Assembly (NCBI GenBank): GCA_021200555.1 | Contig: JAJQGK010000118.1 | Coordinates: forward strand, 1-34,586 | Source: Clostridiales bacterium | Lineage (GTDB): Bacteria; Bacillota; Clostridia; Oscillospirales; Acutalibacteraceae | Length of the DNA stretch: 34,586 bases | Direction of reading: 5' to 3' | Part shown: positions 19,235 to 28,323 of the stretch, piece after piece | How the letters are laid out: each line of letters starts with the position of its first letter | Position numbering within the stretch: the first letter of the stretch is position 1 | Translations under genes and position numbers: made by a program | The notes under the pieces: generated by a model | What the model was told of the DNA's origin: nothing | The model's input: the letters and a program-made list of their open reading frames with translations, nothing else | Databases searched by the model: none

Positions 19235-20492
19235 TACCAAATCAGAGAAGTATTTTGAAAAAGCACAGAAATACATACCGGGAGGAGTAAACAGTCCCGT
19301 TCGTGCATTTCGCTGTGTAACCGGAAATCCTCTTTTTATCAAGCGGGCAAACGGCGCATATATTTACGATGAAGACGACAACGAATTTGTTGATTATGTT
19401 TGCAGCTGGGGACCCTGCATTTTGGGGCATGCAGACCGCAGGATTATCGATGTCGTTAAGGCCGAGTGTGAAAACGGTCTGACGTTCGGTGCTCCCACTG
19501 CGAAGGAAACAGAGCTTGCCGAAATGATTTGCAACGCAATCCCCTGCGCTGAGCAGGTTCGGCTTGTTTCAAGCGGTACGGAAGCGGTTATGAGTGCAAT
19601 TCGTCTTGCAAGAGGTTACACCGGAAAAAATAAAATAATAAAATTCAAAGGAAACTATCACGGTCACAGTGACGGCTTGCTTGTAAAGGCAGGAAGCGGA
19701 TTGCTTACCGAAAGTGTTGCGGACAGCTCAGGTGTACCCGAGGGATATGTCAAAAATACGCTTCTTGCCGATTATAATGATGAAAAATCCGTGGAGCGTA
19801 TATTCAAAAATAACGACGATATAGCGGCTCTTATTGTTGAACCTGTTGCCGCTAATATGGGAGTAATTCCGCCTAAAAAAAGCTTTCTCAGGTTTTTGAG
19901 AGATATTTGTGCGAAAAACAATACTATTTTGATTTTTGATGAGGTTATAACAGGCTTCCGTTTATCCTACGGCGGAGCAGGAGAATATTACGGGGTAATG
20001 CCCGATTTGGTGACGCTCGGCAAAATTGTAGGCGGAGGAATGCCGCTTGCCGCATATGCCGGAAGAGCTGATATTATGCAGTGCGTTGCTCCCGTCGGAA
20101 ATGTATATCAGGCGGGTACCTTGTCGGGCAATCCGATTGCGGTAACGGCAGGTATTCAAACATTGAAAATATTAAGGGAAAATCCCGACATTTACAACAA
20201 ACTTGATAAAAACGGCGCAGTGCTTGAAAATGTGTACAAGGAAAAGGGAATCAATGCAAATCGAGTCGGCTCGCTTTTGAGCGTATTCTTTACGGAAGAT
20301 GAGGTTACAGATTACAGCAGTGCGGTAAAATCCGACCAAAATACTTTTCGCAAATACTTTTATCAAATGCTTGAAAACGGTATATACATTGCACCAAGCC
20401 CATTCGAAGCAATGTTTATCTCGGTCTGCCATGAAGAAAAGGAAATAGAAAAAACCGTCTCGACCATCAGACATCTAAAGGGTATCATTTAA
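19227..20492 (+). CDS. hemL: glutamate-1-semialdehyde 2,1-aminomutase
   Basis: PGGVNSPVRAF, YHGHSDGLLVKAGSG, TLGKIVGGGMP. Confidence 0.95.
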   Translation: MNNTKSEKYFEKAQKYIPGGVNSPVRAFRCVTGNPLFIKRANGAYIYDEDDNEFVDYVCSWGPCILGHADRRIIDVVKAECENGLTFGAPTAKETELAEMICNAIPCAEQVRLVSSGTEAVMSAIRLARGYTGKNKIIKFKGNYHGHSDGLLVKAGSGLLTESVADSSGVPEGYVKNTLLADYNDEKSVERIFKNNDDIAALIVEPVAANMGVIPPKKSFLRFLRDICAKNNTILIFDEVITGFRLSYGGAGEYYGVMPDLVTLGKIVGGGMPLAAYAGRADIMQCVAPVGNVYQAGTLSGNPIAVTAGIQTLKILRENPDIYNKLDKNGAVLENVYKEKGINANRVGSLLSVFFTEDEVTDYSSAVKSDQNTFRKYFYQMLENGIYIAPSPFEAMFISVCHEEKEIEKTVSTIRHLKGII

Positions 20493-20510
20493 TATTTTTT
20501 GATTTTGGTA

Positions 20511-20571
20511 TTGACATTTTATTGCTGATAGGTTATTATTAATTACATACTAACCCTACTAACCCGATAGG
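20511..20571 (+). promoter_or_regulatory. promoter TTGACA-N17-TATTAT with downstream CCTA-N9-TAGG candidate operator
   Basis: TTGACA 20511-20516, TATTAT 20534-20539; CCTA 20555-20558, TAGG 20568-20571; also tandem (TACTAACCC)x2 20548-20565. Confidence 0.65.
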
Positions 20572-20620
20572 AAAAATCAACTTTTGATTTTACACATAAA
20601 TCAAAAAAAGGGATATTATT

Positions 20621-22300
20621 ATGGATCATGAAAAACTTAAAACGGATATTTTGATTATCGGCGGCGGTACAGCAGGCTGTTTTGCCGCAATTACAGCATC
20701 GGAGCTGTCGCTGGACACAAAAATAATCATTGCCGAAAAAGCCAATATCAAGCGAAGCGGCTGCCTTGCGGCAGGCGTAAACGCATTAAACGCCTATATT
20801 GCAAAAGGTCATACTCCCGATTTTTATGTTGACTATGCGGTATCAGACGCTCACGGTATCGCACGAGAGGATCTGCTTTTATCCATGAGCGAACGCCTTA
20901 ATGAGGTTACAAAAAAATTAGAAACGCTCGGACTTGTAATACTTAAAGATGAAAACGGCGAATATGTTTGCAGAGGCAACAGAAATATAAAAATTAACGG
21001 TGAAAACATCAAGCCGATTTTGGCAAATGCAGTAAAAAGACTCAGCAATGTAACTGTAGTAAATAATCTTAATATAGTTGATTATATTACCGACGGAAAC
21101 AGAATTGTCGGTGCTTGGGGCAACAGTGTCAATGAGGAAAAGCTTTATTTCATTTCCGCAAAAGAATCCATAATATGCACCGGCGGTGCGGCTGGACTTT
21201 ACAAACCGAATAATCCCGGCTTTTCACGGCATAAAATGTGGTACTGTCCTTTCAACACGGGAGCGGGATACGCTATGGGAATACGAGCCGGTGCGGAAAT
21301 GACAACATTTGAAATGCGTTTCATTGCGCTCAGATGCAAGAATACTATAGCACCGACAGGAACCATTGCTCAAGGAGTAGGCGCAAAACAGATAAATTCA
21401 CTTGGCGAAAAATACGAAAGCAAGTACGGACTCAGCACTTCTCAAAGACTTTGGGGTACTGTTGAAGAAAATAAATCCGGCAGAGGACCATGCTATTTAA
21501 AAACTGATTCAATTACCGCCGAGCAAGCAGAAGATTTAGAAAAAGCATATTTGAATATGGCACCGTCGCAAACGCTCAAATGGGTTTCATCCGGAAAAAG
21601 AGCAGACAGCGAAAATGTGGAAATAGAGGGTACGGAGCCGTATATAGTCGGAGGTCATACAGCAAGCGGTTATTGGGTTGATAATAATCGAAAAACCACG
21701 CTTGAAGGCTTGTATGCGGCAGGAGATGTCGCAGGAGGCTGCCCTCAAAAATATGTCACAGGTGCACTTGCCGAGGGAGAAATTACCGCAAAGGCAGCAT
21801 TAAAGGAATTGGACAGATTTGATAATTTTCAAATTTCCAACCGGTTTATTGATAAAATTACACTTGAAGCAGATCGGCGTTTTTCTTCTGCAAACACCGA
21901 AACCGCAGATGCAGTTGAGGCAAAAATGCAAGATATTATGGACACTTATGCAGGCGGAATAAAAACCAATTATTCCTATACACAGGAATCACTTGCTGTT
22001 GCAGAGAAAAAGATAAAAGAGCTGGAACAGGAGCTTGATAAAGTTCTTTGCAGTAATATGAGAGAACTTACTCATTTTTTTGAGGTGCGTGAACGGCTTA
22101 CCGTATGTCTTGTTTTGATTGCTCACCTTTGCGCAAGGAGAGAAACAAGGTGGCACTGCTTTGCGGAAAATCTCTCCTTCCCCGACAAGGATGATGAACA
22201 CTTTCTGAAATACATAAATTCAAGGCTTGAAAACGGAGAAATAAAAATAATCGAGCGGCAGCTTGCAAAAAGGTATGGCAAATATGAGTATCAGAATTAA
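20621..22300 (+). CDS. aprA: adenylylsulfate reductase alpha subunit-like flavoprotein
   Basis: IIGGGTAGCFAA FAD motif, RSGCLAAGVNALN, FEMRFIALRCKNTIAPTGTIAQG, GLYAAGDVAGG. Confidence 0.87.
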   Translation: MDHEKLKTDILIIGGGTAGCFAAITASELSLDTKIIIAEKANIKRSGCLAAGVNALNAYIAKGHTPDFYVDYAVSDAHGIAREDLLLSMSERLNEVTKKLETLGLVILKDENGEYVCRGNRNIKINGENIKPILANAVKRLSNVTVVNNLNIVDYITDGNRIVGAWGNSVNEEKLYFISAKESIICTGGAAGLYKPNNPGFSRHKMWYCPFNTGAGYAMGIRAGAEMTTFEMRFIALRCKNTIAPTGTIAQGVGAKQINSLGEKYESKYGLSTSQRLWGTVEENKSGRGPCYLKTDSITAEQAEDLEKAYLNMAPSQTLKWVSSGKRADSENVEIEGTEPYIVGGHTASGYWVDNNRKTTLEGLYAAGDVAGGCPQKYVTGALAEGEITAKAALKELDRFDNFQISNRFIDKITLEADRRFSSANTETADAVEAKMQDIMDTYAGGIKTNYSYTQESLAVAEKKIKELEQELDKVLCSNMRELTHFFEVRERLTVCLVLIAHLCARRETRWHCFAENLSFPDKDDEHFLKYINSRLENGEIKIIERQLAKRYGKYEYQN

Positions 22301-22601
22301 TGAGAACAAATGTGTATCTTGCCAAAGGTGCAGCGAGGTCTGTCCCGGAGGATTGATAGATATAAATGCAAAAACAGGAAAAGCGCAAATATTGTATCCC
22401 GAGGATTGCTGGGGATGTACATCCTGCTTAAAAGAATGTAGCACCGGAGCAATTGAATTTTTCTTGGGACCTGATATAGGTAATGAAAAGGTTTATATGC
22501 AGGTCGAAAAGAAGGGTTCCTTGCTCAACTGGAAATTTTATGATGAAAACGGTCTTATAAGAACGATTACCGTTGACAGTCAAAGTTCCAATAAATATTG
22601 A
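22284..22601 (+). CDS. aprB: adenylylsulfate reductase beta subunit-like 2[4Fe-4S] ferredoxin
   Basis: [14 protein letters not shown] and [16 protein letters not shown]; overlaps aprA stop; ATG at 22284 or 22275. Confidence 0.87.
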   Translation: MSIRINENKCVSCQRCSEVCPGGLIDINAKTGKAQILYPEDCWGCTSCLKECSTGAIEFFLGPDIGNEKVYMQVEKKGSLLNWKFYDENGLIRTITVDSQSSNKY

Positions 22602-22615
22602 AAGGTATCAAAATT

Positions 22616-23518
22616 ATGAGTAAATTAACCCATCTTGATGAGCTTGAAGCGGAAGCGATATACATAATGAGAGAAGTGGCGTCAGAATGCGAAAAGCCGG
22701 TTATGCTTTATTCAATCGGCAAGGATTCCTCGGTAATGCTTCATCTTGCAATGAAAGCATTTTATCCGCAAAAGCCTCCATTTCCGTTTTTACATGTAAA
22801 CACAACATGGAAGTTTAAGGAAATGATAGAGTTTCGGGACAAAACCGCAAAAGAGTTAGGCATAGAAATGCTTGAATACATCAATGAGGATGGAGTTAAA
22901 AAAGGCATAAATCCGTTTGATAACGGCGCAGCGTATACGGATATAATGAAAACTCAGGCGCTTAAGCAGGCCCTCAATAAGTACGGCTTTACAGCGGCAT
23001 TCGGCGGCGGAAGACGGGATGAAGAAAAAAGCAGAGCCAAGGAACGAATTTTCTCTTTCAGAAATTCTGCTCAGGCATGGGATCCCAAAAATCAGCGTCC
23101 CGAAATGTGGAAGCTCTATAATACGGAAATCAAAAAGGGCGAGAGCATCAGAGTATTTCCAATCTCCAACTGGACAGAAACGGATATATGGCAATACATA
23201 AAAAGAGAAAACATACCGATAGTTCCCCTCTATTTTGCTGCGGTTCGTCCGGTTGTTAAGCGTGACGGAAAACTGATTATGGTGGACGACGACAGAATGA
23301 GGCTTAATCCCGGCGAAAAGCCTATGATGAAAAGCGTGCGCTTCAGAACGCTCGGCTGTTATCCCCTTTCCGGCGGTATTGAATCAACCGCAACAACACT
23401 TGATGAAATTATTGAGGAAACGCTTTCATCTGTCGAAAGCGAAAGGACAAGCCGAATAATAGACAATGACGGAGGTTCTGCAAGCATGGAAAAAAGAAAG
23501 AGAGAAGGATATTTTTAA
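22616..23518 (+). CDS. cysD: sulfate adenylyltransferase subunit 2
   Basis: [51 protein letters not shown]. Confidence 0.93.
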   Translation: MSKLTHLDELEAEAIYIMREVASECEKPVMLYSIGKDSSVMLHLAMKAFYPQKPPFPFLHVNTTWKFKEMIEFRDKTAKELGIEMLEYINEDGVKKGINPFDNGAAYTDIMKTQALKQALNKYGFTAAFGGGRRDEEKSRAKERIFSFRNSAQAWDPKNQRPEMWKLYNTEIKKGESIRVFPISNWTETDIWQYIKRENIPIVPLYFAAVRPVVKRDGKLIMVDDDRMRLNPGEKPMMKSVRFRTLGCYPLSGGIESTATTLDEIIEETLSSVESERTSRIIDNDGGSASMEKRKREGYF

Positions 23519-25206
23519 TGAACGATTTGCTCAAATTCATAACATGCGGAAGTGTTGACGACGGCAAATCAACTCTTATCGGGCATATATTGTACAATGC
23601 AAAGCTTCTTTTTGCTGACCAAAAGGAAGCACTTGTTCTTGATTCAAAAGTCGGGTCAACTGACGGAAATATAGATTATTCTCTTTTGCTTGACGGACTG
23701 ACGGCGGAAAGAGAGCAGGGAATTACTATAGATGTCGCTTACCGCTATTTCACAACCGATAAGCGTTCGTTTATCGTTGCGGATACTCCCGGTCACGAGC
23801 AGTATACAAGGAATATGGCTGTGGGGGCATCATTTGCTGATTTGGCGATTATTCTTGTCGATGCATCACAGGGAGTATTGGTACAGACAAAACGCCATGC
23901 AAGGATATGCAGCCTTATGGGCATTAATTATTTTATTTTTGCCGTGAATAAAATGGATCTGGTGTCTTACGACAACGCTGTTTTTAAAAGGATCGAGGAA
24001 CAGATAAACACTCTTTCCGATGAATTGAAGCTGAAAAATATCAAGATTATTCCCGTATCGGCAACTGAGGGAGATAATATAACCGAAAAATCAGATAATA
24101 TGCCGTGGTATGCAGGAGAGCCGATTTTGAACTATCTTGAAAATGTTGAGATTAAGAATACCGATGATGAAGCAGGATTTTATATGCCGGTTCAAAGAGT
24201 TTGCAGACCCAACAGAACATTCAGAGGATTTCAAGGACAGGTTGAAGCAGGCACCGTAAATATCGGCGATGAAATTACCGCTTTGCCGAGTGATGAAAAA
24301 GCACTTGTAAAGTCAATTACAGTCGGCGATAAGGAAAGTAAAAGCGCCTTTGAGGGACAGCCGGTGACGATAACTCTCAGCAGAGAAATAGATGTTTCAA
24401 GGGGAAGCGTTCTCTCTAAGGACAGCGGCATAAAAAATGCATGGCGTTTTAATGCGACTCTTTTATGGATGGATGATTCGCAGCTCGAAATTGGCAAGGA
24501 ATATTTCATTAAGCTCGGCACAAGGAAAATTACCGGGAGTATAAAAGAAATAATTTATAAAACAGACATCAACAGCGGCGAAAAGCTTGAAACTTCATAT
24601 ATCACGAAAAATGAAATTGCCGTTTGTGAGATTATCCTTGACGAAAAAATTCCGATAAGCGAATTTAAAAAGCATAAAACTCTCGGCGAGCTTATCATAA
24701 TAGACAGAGTTTCAAATATGACTGCCTCATGCGGTGTGGTTGAGGAAATAAAACTTGACGATGACGAGCTTTGCACTATAATCGAGGGCAACGGATTAAA
24801 AGCAAAAACCTATTTGTTTGATGAATTTTTCTATAATGAGAAAACATTTTCAATAGATAATTATTCTTTAAAGAACAATAATTACGGAATCAATGATGAA
24901 GTTCCACTCAAGGGAGAGAGCTACGAATACCCCAGATATTTTGACATTCTTGCTCTTGATTCCTGCACTGCTGTTCAAATAAGGGATGCAGTGGTAACAA
25001 ATCTTATTCCCATTGATGATTATTTTTACTCAGGACTGCCTATTGTAAACGGTAAAGGATTTTTCATAAACATACATTCCAACGACGAACTTATATCATT
25101 CTTTGACGATGCAAAAGCTATAGATAAACAACAGCTTTACGAAAAATGGATGAAATTTGAAACCTACAGAAGAATTATTTTCTCTGCCGGAAATTGGGTA
25201 ATATAA
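23518..25206 (+). CDS. cysN: sulfate adenylyltransferase subunit 1 (GTPase) with C-terminal extension
   Basis: GSVDDGKSTLIGH, DTPGHEQYTRNM, NKMD; extends beyond the usual CysN end. Confidence 0.92.
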   Translation: MNDLLKFITCGSVDDGKSTLIGHILYNAKLLFADQKEALVLDSKVGSTDGNIDYSLLLDGLTAEREQGITIDVAYRYFTTDKRSFIVADTPGHEQYTRNMAVGASFADLAIILVDASQGVLVQTKRHARICSLMGINYFIFAVNKMDLVSYDNAVFKRIEEQINTLSDELKLKNIKIIPVSATEGDNITEKSDNMPWYAGEPILNYLENVEIKNTDDEAGFYMPVQRVCRPNRTFRGFQGQVEAGTVNIGDEITALPSDEKALVKSITVGDKESKSAFEGQPVTITLSREIDVSRGSVLSKDSGIKNAWRFNATLLWMDDSQLEIGKEYFIKLGTRKITGSIKEIIYKTDINSGEKLETSYITKNEIAVCEIILDEKIPISEFKKHKTLGELIIIDRVSNMTASCGVVEEIKLDDDELCTIIEGNGLKAKTYLFDEFFYNEKTFSIDNYSLKNNNYGINDEVPLKGESYEYPRYFDILALDSCTAVQIRDAVVTNLIPIDDYFYSGLPIVNGKGFFINIHSNDELISFFDDAKAIDKQQLYEKWMKFETYRRIIFSAGNWVI

Positions 25207-25228
25207 ACCTTAAGGACAAGTGATAAAT

Positions 25229-26560
25229 ATGGATTTTAGAAAACTCTCCAAAGCACGGCAAAAGTATAACGAAAGAAAAGAGGAAAAATCACTTGAAATG
25301 AACACAATGCTCCTTCATTCAGCAAGACAGGAGCAGGATTTTATGGGTTCATCTTCCGTTCCGATTTTTCAAACAAGCGCTTTTGCTCATAAAACAGCCG
25401 AGGATTTAGAAAACATATTCAATAACAAAAAAGCGGGCTTTGCGTATTCACGGCTCGGTAATCCGACTGTAAATAACTTTGAAAAACGGATTGCCCGTCT
25501 CGAGGATGGTATATCCGCCACAGCTTGTTCGTCAGGCTCGGCGGCTGTTACATGCACTCTTTTGAATATTCTAAAAAGCGGTGATGAAATTATTGCTCCT
25601 ACCGGCTTATACGGAGGGACACTTGATTTGCTCCATGATTTGAAGGCGTTTGGAATTAAAACGGTATATGTAAATGACTTTACATATGACAATATCGCTG
25701 CTGTCATAAATAATAACACAAAGGTGATTTTTGCTGAGCTTATCGGCAATCCAAAGCTCAATGTGATTGACGTAAATGAGATTGCCTCTTTAGCGCACAG
25801 AAACGATATTCCCCTTGTTGTGGACAGTACGACTGCAACGCCCGTTCTTGCAAAGCCGATTAAGCTTGGTGCTGATATCGTTATTCATTCATCGTCTAAA
25901 TATATCAATTCAAACGGGAGTGCCATCAGCGGAGTTATTGTAGACGGAGGCAACTTCAAATGGAACAAAGAAAAATTTTCCGTTATGGGAGATTATCTTA
26001 AGTTCGGAAAAGGTGCATTCACAGCAAGGCTTAGAAATTCCGTTTGGCGAAATATCGGTGCCTGCTTAGCGCCCCTCAATGCATATCTCAATATCAACGG
26101 GCTTGAAACGCTCGGTATTCGTATGGAGAGAATTTGTACCAATGCACAGCGTTTGGCTGAGCATTTTAAAACGCTCAGATATGTTAAGGAGGTTAATTAT
26201 CCGGGACTTAAGGATAATCCGTACTATCCGCTTATCCAAAAGCAATTCACTCACGGGTATGCCGGCGGAATAATTACAATTCGGGTCGAATCAAAAGAAA
26301 AGGCTTTTTCTGTCATAAATCACTTAAAATATGCTCTTAATATTTCAAATATCGGCGACACAAAAACTCTCGTAGTGCACCCTGCATCAACTATTTTCGC
26401 ACATTCATCACAAGAGGAAAAGGAAGCCGCGGGAGTATATGACGATTTGATAAGAATAAGCGTAGGTATTGAGGATATAGAGGATATTATAGCTGATTTT
26501 GACAATGCATTTTTTACAGCGGACATGATGGAAATACTGTACGCAGGTGCAGATATATAA
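25229..26560 (+). CDS. metY: O-acetylhomoserine sulfhydrylase (Cys/Met PLP family)
   Basis: FAYSRLGNPTVNNFEKRIARLEDG, IHSSSKYINSNGSAISGVIVDGG. Confidence 0.85.
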   Translation: MDFRKLSKARQKYNERKEEKSLEMNTMLLHSARQEQDFMGSSSVPIFQTSAFAHKTAEDLENIFNNKKAGFAYSRLGNPTVNNFEKRIARLEDGISATACSSGSAAVTCTLLNILKSGDEIIAPTGLYGGTLDLLHDLKAFGIKTVYVNDFTYDNIAAVINNNTKVIFAELIGNPKLNVIDVNEIASLAHRNDIPLVVDSTTATPVLAKPIKLGADIVIHSSSKYINSNGSAISGVIVDGGNFKWNKEKFSVMGDYLKFGKGAFTARLRNSVWRNIGACLAPLNAYLNINGLETLGIRMERICTNAQRLAEHFKTLRYVKEVNYPGLKDNPYYPLIQKQFTHGYAGGIITIRVESKEKAFSVINHLKYALNISNIGDTKTLVVHPASTIFAHSSQEEKEAAGVYDDLIRISVGIEDIEDIIADFDNAFFTADMMEILYAGADI

Positions 26561-26660
26561 GCAGCAACCGATTAAATCACGCATGACTGCTGAGAATGCC
26601 GTTTGATTGCTGATTTTTGCAATCGCGCATCCGATGTACTCGATTTAGTTGATGCTTGTA
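26561..26660. repeat. short MITE-like element, related to 11921-12096 but inverted
   Basis: GCAACCGATTAAATCACG near left end versus reverse complement of right end AGCATCAACTAAATCGAG; internal CTGCTGAG matches reverse strand of first copy. Confidence 0.5.
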
Positions 26661-26685
26661 CAATAAACGATAAGGAGTGAGTAAT

Positions 26686-27546
26686 TTGACAATTGACTAT
26701 TCAGCACTTAAAGCCGGGGGATTTATGCGGCAAAAGCAGAAAAATACTTTTTCCCTTAGACTCCGTGTGGTAGGCGGAACAGTTACCTCAGAGCAACTAA
26801 AAGCCATTCAAGCTGTTGCTGATAAATACGGACACGGCTACATTCATCTGACTTCCAGACAGGGAATTGAAATTCCGTTTATAAAGCTTGAAGATATTGA
26901 TGAGGTTAAGGTGCAACTTGCAAAAGGCGGTGTTGTCCCCGGAGTTTGCGGGCCGAGAGTAAGAACGGTCACTGCTTGTCAAGGCGGGCGATGTTGCCCG
27001 AGCGGATGTATAGACGCACTTGAAATTGCCGAAGAACTCGATTCAAGATATTTCGGAAGAGAGCTTCCCCACAAGTTTAAATTCGGCGTTACCGGATGTC
27101 AAAATAATTGCCTTAAAGCAGAAGAAAATGATTTTGGTGTTAAAGGCGGAATGATTATAAATTGGGATAAAGCCTCGTGTATTTTTTGCGGCGTTTGTGA
27201 TAAAGCTTGCCGAAACGGTGCAATTACGATTCAAGACGGTAAAATAACTGTTGATGATGAAAAATGTAACAACTGCGGAAGATGCGTTACAGCTTGTCCT
27301 ACAGAAAGCTGGCAAGGAAAAAGCGGCTACATAGTTTCTTTAGGCGGCACTTTCGGCAACGATATTGAAAAAGGCAGAGAGCTTTTACCTATCATTCCGG
27401 ATAAAACTACATTATTCAGAGTAGCTGACACAGCAATCGATTTCTTTGCCGACAATGCAAATCCGTCGGAACGCTTTGCAAAAACCATCGACAGAGTTGG
27501 ATGGGATAAATTAGAAGAAAAAGTTTTGGAGGCATATAATGGATGA
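26686..27546 (+). CDS. compact siroheme/[4Fe-4S] sulfite reductase with ferredoxin domain
   Basis: Siroheme-cluster ligands CQGGRCC and CQNNC; CIFCGVCDKAC and CNNCGRCVTACP ferredoxin motifs; TTG start 26686 with aaggag. Confidence 0.87.
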   Translation: MTIDYSALKAGGFMRQKQKNTFSLRLRVVGGTVTSEQLKAIQAVADKYGHGYIHLTSRQGIEIPFIKLEDIDEVKVQLAKGGVVPGVCGPRVRTVTACQGGRCCPSGCIDALEIAEELDSRYFGRELPHKFKFGVTGCQNNCLKAEENDFGVKGGMIINWDKASCIFCGVCDKACRNGAITIQDGKITVDDEKCNNCGRCVTACPTESWQGKSGYIVSLGGTFGNDIEKGRELLPIIPDKTTLFRVADTAIDFFADNANPSERFAKTIDRVGWDKLEEKVLEAYNG

Positions 27547-27784
27547 TTACAAAATAACAGACAAGGTAGATATTACGGATGTTGTTTGCCCGGTTACATT
27601 TGTCAAGGCGAAGGTTGCGCTTGAAGAACTTGACGACGGCGACATCTTAAGCATTCATATGAATGACGGCGAGCCGGTTCAAAATGTTCCGAGAAGCATA
27701 AAAGAAGAGGGTCATAAAATTATCAAGCTGATTTCAAATCAAGATAATACATATGACCTTATAGTGCAGAAAGTCGGTGAATGA
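27539..27784 (+). CDS. TusA-family sulfurtransferase-like protein
   Basis: DVVCPVTFVKAKVALEEL resembles the TusA CPxP region. Confidence 0.78.
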   Translation: MDDYKITDKVDITDVVCPVTFVKAKVALEELDDGDILSIHMNDGEPVQNVPRSIKEEGHKIIKLISNQDNTYDLIVQKVGE

Positions 27785-27785
27785 T

Positions 27786-28112
27786 ATGGCGGAAAAATTA
27801 AACGACAGTACATTTGATGCTTATATTAATGAAAATGAATTGCCTGTACTGGCAGATTTCTATAACGACAGTTGTATACCGTGTAAAAGAATTTCTCCAA
27901 TTATCAGTAAAGCTGAAGTTCAGTACAGTGGAAAAATAAACTTTGTTAAGGTTAATTGTCAAATGTGTCCAAAGCTTGTTGAAAAATATGAAATTACATC
28001 TGCACCTACTCTGGTTTTGTTTGTAGATAAAAAAGAAGCAAACAGACACTGCGGTGTAATAAGTGCGGATGCTTTTGATTTATTTATTAAAAATTCAGTA
28101 AAAGGAGAATAA
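27786..28112 (+). CDS. thioredoxin-like protein with SCIPC active site
   Basis: LADFYNDSCIPCKRISPI, cis-Pro SAPTLVLF. Confidence 0.85.
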   Translation: MAEKLNDSTFDAYINENELPVLADFYNDSCIPCKRISPIISKAEVQYSGKINFVKVNCQMCPKLVEKYEITSAPTLVLFVDKKEANRHCGVISADAFDLFIKNSVKGE

Positions 28113-28116
28113 TGTT

Positions 28117-28323
28117 ATGACTATTACAGTATCAGGCAAAAAGAAAGAATATCCACAGGGATTAACAGTAAAGCAACTTATTGATGCAGAAGATGTAGAA
28201 AGTCCGCTTTATGTTACCGTTACAATAAATGATGATTTTGTAAAATCTGATGAGATTGAAACAAAAGTAATCAATGATGGAGACGTGATAGAGTTTCTTT
28301 ACTTTATGGGCGGTGGCTGCTGA
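28117..28323 (+). CDS. ThiS/MoaD-like sulfur carrier protein (HcyS-like), C-terminus GGGC
   Basis: 68-aa beta-grasp-like protein ending MGGGC; next to MoeB-like, JAMM, MetY genes. Confidence 0.83.
   Translation: MTITVSGKKKEYPQGLTVKQLIDAEDVESPLYVTVTINDDFVKSDEIETKVINDGDVIEFLYFMGGGC

Noticed and set aside
23518-25206. CysNC bifunctional enzyme with APS kinase
   Set aside because: The C-terminal extension has no P-loop kinase motif.
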